From: Dehalococcoidia bacterium
Lineage (GTDB): Bacteria; Chloroflexota; Dehalococcoidia; Lucifugimonadales; UBA3495
Direction: 5' to 3'
DNA length: 36,248 nt
Assembly (NCBI GenBank): GCA_022451925.1
Contig: JAKUNL010000019.1
Span: 19,496 to 55,743, forward strand
Below, piece by piece: positions 33,335 to 36,248 of this stretch; within the stretch, counting starts at the first letter, position 1, and every line of letters starts with the position of its first letter. The notes under the pieces were generated by a model that was given only the letters and a program-made list of their open reading frames with translations, made no database searches and was not told the DNA's origin. The position numbers were made by a program, and so were the translations under genes.

Positions 33335-34081
33335 TTAGCTTAACTGTCCCAAATACTTTTGAAATTGTTCTACTGATTGCTCTTCTGGACGACCCATGAA
33401 ATATCGGAGCCCTTGCGTGTAGGTGTGGATGTCCTGAGGGTGTATTGGTAAGGGTATGGCTGGGCCCAACACGCGATATAATCCGTCAGCCCAATCTTGC
33501 AGGCTGGTATATAGCGAGTCCTCCACTATCAGGGCGTCCTGGCGCTCAACATCGTTTCTCAAAATCCATCTGGCAAAGACAAACGGAAGGCCCGTCCACT
33601 GTGTCCACTCGTCCCCCAGGTCATATAGATGGGGATGCTCCCTCAAGCCTCGTCTGTGCCGCAAACCTTGGTTTCCTGCCAGTAACCTCGCTTCGTGGGG
33701 TTGATCTTCGGACACGTATGCTGCCGGATTAACTTCGTGCTTGATGGACAGCAAAACTTGCAGCAATTTAACCGATGTGGGTGCTTCCCACGGGACAGAG
33801 ACGGTTTTTCCGGTTAGCTCTTGGATGGGCACCTTGGAATGTAGCTTCACGCTGCCGGCATGTGCCATTGTGGCTACGCAGAATCCGGACAGATTTCGCA
33901 TGCTCCCATTAAGGTCGAAGGAGTCCACTAATGGGACTAACCCTCCTTGTATATGGTTTTCAGAGATGGCGGTTTTAAGTTCGTTGGGTGGTAGTTCGAT
34001 GACTTCGATTCCGCGTTTATCCATGTCAAAATACATGGGTTCGGAGCTTAGATATGAGGTTCTGCCTACTATGATTGGCAC
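33335..34081 (-). CDS. MqnA-like (chorismate dehydratase/periplasmic-binding fold) protein
   Basis: A 248-residue protein resembling MqnA of the futalosine menaquinone pathway. VGRTSYLSSEPMYFDM at the start, NELKTAISENHIQGGLVPLVDSF and, most telling, HLYDLGDEWTQWTGLPFVFARW match. It has no signal peptide, as expected for MqnA rather than an ABC-transporter binding protein. The start is a GTG at 34081 without a good ribosome binding site. Where MqnA usually has a GD before the AL(R) segment, this has LLAGNQGLR. No other menaquinone gene is near, so it may be a diverged paralog with another substrate. Confidence 0.7.
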   Translation of the reverse strand: MPIIVGRTSYLSSEPMYFDMDKRGIEVIELPPNELKTAISENHIQGGLVPLVDSFDLNGSMRNLSGFCVATMAHAGSVKLHSKVPIQELTGKTVSVPWEAPTSVKLLQVLLSIKHEVNPAAYVSEDQPHEARLLAGNQGLRHRRGLREHPHLYDLGDEWTQWTGLPFVFARWILRNDVERQDALIVEDSLYTSLQDWADGLYRVLGPAIPLPIHPQDIHTYTQGLRYFMGRPEEQSVEQFQKYLGQLS

Positions 34082-34111
34082 GTAACAACACCGCTTAGAA
34101 ATCGATTGGAG

Positions 34112-34142
34112 AAAAATAGGGCCTCGAATTTCGAGGCCCTAT
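34112..34142 (-). terminator. Rho-independent terminator of the NHL/DUF1501 operon
   Basis: A 12-bp perfect stem (34116-34127 with 34131-34142, core GGGCCTCGA) with a 3-base loop. On the minus strand it is followed by five Ts (A tract at 34112-34116). It lies 46 bases beyond the NHL gene stop. Confidence 0.9.
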
Positions 34143-34188
34143 AGGCTTGCGATTGATGGGCTATATTAGCTAGCCGTTATCTGATTGT

Positions 34189-35217
34189 CTACAGCCTGGG
34201 ACCAGCAAAGGTAGGAGATTGAGTCTTGTAGACTTGTATGCGATTTCGGGCCGATTCAGGTACGAATATGTTCCCTTCGTCGTCAACGGTCACGCCTGTG
34301 GGGCCCCAGAAGTCTTTCTCTCTTTCCAAACCTTGGGCTCGATCTCGTTCGCCCCACATTTCTGCGTTGGCGTCCAGCTTGTCTTTACCCCACTTGGAGA
34401 GGCCGGCTTCACCGGTCTTTAAATCGATGAATGTACCGTTCTCATCGAAAATCTGCAGTCGGTTGTTGAGCCAATCAGCGACGTAGATGACGCCGTCTTT
34501 GTCAACTGCTACGCCGGTTGGACGATTAAACTCTCCCTCACCGGATCCAGAGCTTCCGAATTTCATCACGAAGTTCCCGTTGGAGTCAAATTTTTGGATT
34601 CGATCGTTCCTCCAGTCGGCGATGTAGATGTATCCCAGATTATCTATGGTGATACCCCATGGCATGTCGAACTGGCCGTCGCCGTTGCCGTAGGAGCCGA
34701 ATTGGGAGATATATTTTCCGTCTCTTGTGAATTTCTGGACCCGGTGGTTACCGCTGTCCACGATGAGCAGGTCTCCATCAGAGTTGAATGCCATGCCAGA
34801 TGGCCGATCCAATTCTCCATCGCCTGTACCAGTTCTCTCTTCCCATTTTCCTAGGAAGTCGCCGTCCTTGGAAAAGGATGAGATTCTGTTCAACCACTCA
34901 TCGCTGATGAACAGGTTCTCGTCTTTGTCCAGTGCTATGGAAGTGGGCCATACTAGAGATCCATCATCCATGTTGTGCTCGTGTGGCCCTTGGTAGGTTA
35001 TACCCCGAGCAAATGTGGAAATGTATTCCTCGTCAGTTGTGCAAACAGTGACTCGGACGCCTTCTGGGCGAAATTCTGTTCCACGACAGAGGACATACAT
35101 GATGCCTTCTTGGCCACGGGCAACGTAGACCGGGTAGTTGAAACCCGGGCCGAATTGTTCGCCGCGACCAATGGTTTTGGTGTATTGAACGCTTATGTGT
35201 GAAATCTCTGTTGTCAT
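34189..35217 (-). CDS. NHL-repeat beta-propeller protein
   Basis: A 342-residue protein of repeated NHL blades. At least five are plain, each with the PxGIAxDxxGxxYVAD...NNRIQxF pattern, for example RPSGMAFNSDGDLLIVDSGN, MPWGITIDNLGYIYIADWRN and RPTGVAVDKDGVIYVADWLN. It is probably a six-bladed propeller. There is no signal peptide, so it may be cytoplasmic or exported by an unseen route. The fold serves as an interaction platform or in peptidyl-alpha-hydroxyglycine-type enzymes; no catalytic residues are clear. GAGGA precedes the ATG at 35217. It follows the DUF1501 gene by 47 bases and is likely its operon partner. Confidence 0.9.
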   Translation of the reverse strand: MTTEISHISVQYTKTIGRGEQFGPGFNYPVYVARGQEGIMYVLCRGTEFRPEGVRVTVCTTDEEYISTFARGITYQGPHEHNMDDGSLVWPTSIALDKDENLFISDEWLNRISSFSKDGDFLGKWEERTGTGDGELDRPSGMAFNSDGDLLIVDSGNHRVQKFTRDGKYISQFGSYGNGDGQFDMPWGITIDNLGYIYIADWRNDRIQKFDSNGNFVMKFGSSGSGEGEFNRPTGVAVDKDGVIYVADWLNNRLQIFDENGTFIDLKTGEAGLSKWGKDKLDANAEMWGERDRAQGLEREKDFWGPTGVTVDDEGNIFVPESARNRIQVYKTQSPTFAGPRL

Positions 35218-35264
35218 GTTTTCCTCAGAGAGTTAGATTTTTTTCTGATTTCGGCTGGGTCTGT

Positions 35265-36248
35265 TTAGATAAAGGCCATCTGCTCGAATTCGCCGCCAAC
35301 TATTGACTTGGCATCCAGGCCCATCCACTTTTCTAGTATGGTGGAATACACGCCACGGAAATCATTGTTGTGCATCAGATCCCCATCATCGAGTTTGTCA
35401 GTATCCAGGGAAGGATACTCACCATAGAGTCCACCCTTGACCTGGTCTCCGATGATAAAGCAGTGTCCGCCCGCACCGTGATCCGTGCCAGAGCCATTGT
35501 CCTTGACTCGGCGGCCGAACTCGCTGAAGACCAAGAGCATTACATTTTCCCCGGCGTTGTGCTCTTTTAGGTCATCGTAGAAGTCGCCGATGGCCTTGCT
35601 CGTTTCCGTCCAAAGCCTGGTGTGGTTGGCCAACTGGCCGGCGTGAGTGTCAAAGCTATTGAATGGAGCTGTGGTGTAGAGCACTCGAGTCCCGAAACCA
35701 GCTAGATGTGTCTGCACTATATTCCGCATGTATTGGCTAACTGTATCCCCACCGTATTCGACGGTTGAGGAGTACATCCCAGGAGCTTCACTTAGGATGT
35801 CGGCACCCTTTAGGGCGTCAAGGCCAGTGTGGGCCAGGTAGTCCATCACTGGTCCGGTGCCGATCATCGGGGAGTACACTTTTGAGAAGACATCAAGCGC
35901 CTTCAGCCTCTGGTCGGTGTCGTCGATACCTGTGAGTACTCCGTAGGTCTCCAGATTGCCCACTGATGCTGCCGCAACACCCGGCGCTACCAGCGCACGG
36001 GGAAGTCCACGTCCGAAGTTTACGGCGGTCAGTACGTTTTCACCTTGTGGGTCCAGATCTCTGACTGTTCGACCCAGCCAACCTTCGTCACCAATTTTGG
36101 TGGGCTCACAGGTGTGCCAGATGTCCATGGATCGGAAGTGTGACCGACTTGCTGTGGGATATCCGACACCTTGTATGACTGCCATCTTCCCTTCGTCAAA
36201 GATTCTTTTCATTGGACTCATGTTGGGGTTGAAGCCAACTTGGTCGTC
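35265..36248 (-). CDS. DUF1501 family protein, 5' end beyond the window
   Basis: At least 327 residues of a DUF1501 (sulfatase-like fold) protein. Characteristic stretches are SHFRSMDIWHT, DEGWLGR, LVFSEFGRRVKDNGSGTDHG and AGGHCFIIGDQVKGGLYGEYP. The frame stays open upstream of the Met at 36221 to the window edge (VGFNPNMSPMKRIFDEGKMA), where family members continue, so the true start and the usual Tat signal lie outside. Family members are mostly exported; function is not established. It is followed by the NHL gene in one operon. Confidence 0.92.
   Translation of the reverse strand, partial: DDQVGFNPNMSPMKRIFDEGKMAVIQGVGYPTASRSHFRSMDIWHTCEPTKIGDEGWLGRTVRDLDPQGENVLTAVNFGRGLPRALVAPGVAAASVGNLETYGVLTGIDDTDQRLKALDVFSKVYSPMIGTGPVMDYLAHTGLDALKGADILSEAPGMYSSTVEYGGDTVSQYMRNIVQTHLAGFGTRVLYTTAPFNSFDTHAGQLANHTRLWTETSKAIGDFYDDLKEHNAGENVMLLVFSEFGRRVKDNGSGTDHGAGGHCFIIGDQVKGGLYGEYPSLDTDKLDDGDLMHNNDFRGVYSTILEKWMGLDAKSIVGGEFEQMAFI

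Noticed and set aside
33540-33720. Possible frameshift in the MqnA-like gene, where LLAGNQGLRHRRGLREHP looked irregular
   Set aside because: The reading continues into the well-matched YDLGDEWTQWTGLPFVFARW without a gap, so the frame is sound.
1-36248. tRNA, rRNA, CRISPR arrays, insertion sequences, phage or plasmid genes
   Set aside because: None could be recognised by reading either strand; short tRNA-like or repeat arrays would have been reported if seen.

Overview
This 36 kb window reads as chromosomal DNA from a free-living, metabolically versatile bacterium, most likely Chloroflexota of the SAR202 type or a close relative. The inference rests on gene content: a luciferase-like flavin monooxygenase, a mandelate-racemase-type enolase-superfamily enzyme, a Rieske oxygenase, an SDR, a CaiB/BaiF CoA-transferase, a thiolase, four VOC proteins and an F420-type nitroreductase family protein. 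That mix, at middling GC, is what I know of SAR202 genomes; there is no rRNA or marker gene here to prove it. I saw no tRNA, CRISPR array, transposase or phage gene. Most genes have clear GGAGG-type ribosome binding sites, and several units end in strong hairpin terminators.

Layout. 1-1431 (-): VOC / TIM-barrel isomerase / VOC operon, cut by the left edge. 1638-3520 (+): flavin monooxygenase and alpha/beta hydrolase, ending in a 19-bp perfect hairpin. 3781-4263 (-): unknown protein. 4456-11582 (+): oxidative catabolic block (Rieske oxygenase, a large alpha/beta hydrolase-domain protein with an apparent AUU start, amidohydrolase, epoxide hydrolase, MDMPI/SCP2 protein). 11598-13236 (-): enolase-superfamily enzyme and GNAT acetyltransferase. 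13799-16793 (+): epimerase, VOC protein, MFS exporter. 16804-18703 (-): YgjP-like metallopeptidase, VOC protein, F420-type reductase. 18895-20781 (+): ABC-F ATPase. 21061-22161 (-): Old Yellow Enzyme, preceded by an odd promoter-terminator unit. 22561-28072: SDR, tandem CMD protein (-), thiolase, a decayed Gfo/Idh/MocA remnant (-), CoA-transferase and a second CMD protein. 28182-33099: two divergent operons (Asp/Glu-racemase-superfamily protein, FMN-binding protein and Gal80-like protein on -; M20 amidohydrolase and aldo/keto reductase on +). 33335-36248 (-): MqnA-like protein, NHL beta-propeller and a DUF1501 protein cut by the right edge.

How it fits together. The window looks like a set of small catabolic cassettes rather than one pathway. 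The 4.4-11.6 kb block supplies ring or alkene oxygenation, epoxide opening and hydrolysis. The thiolase and CoA-transferase supply CoA activation and beta-oxidation-like cleavage. The 28-33 kb divergon carries hydrolase and redox steps of unknown substrate. No single novel system is proven. The strongest leads are a Gal80-like protein lacking the usual catalytic lysine, an Asp/Glu-racemase-superfamily protein that appears to have lost both catalytic cysteines, a promoter firing straight into a terminator, and an AUU start codon.
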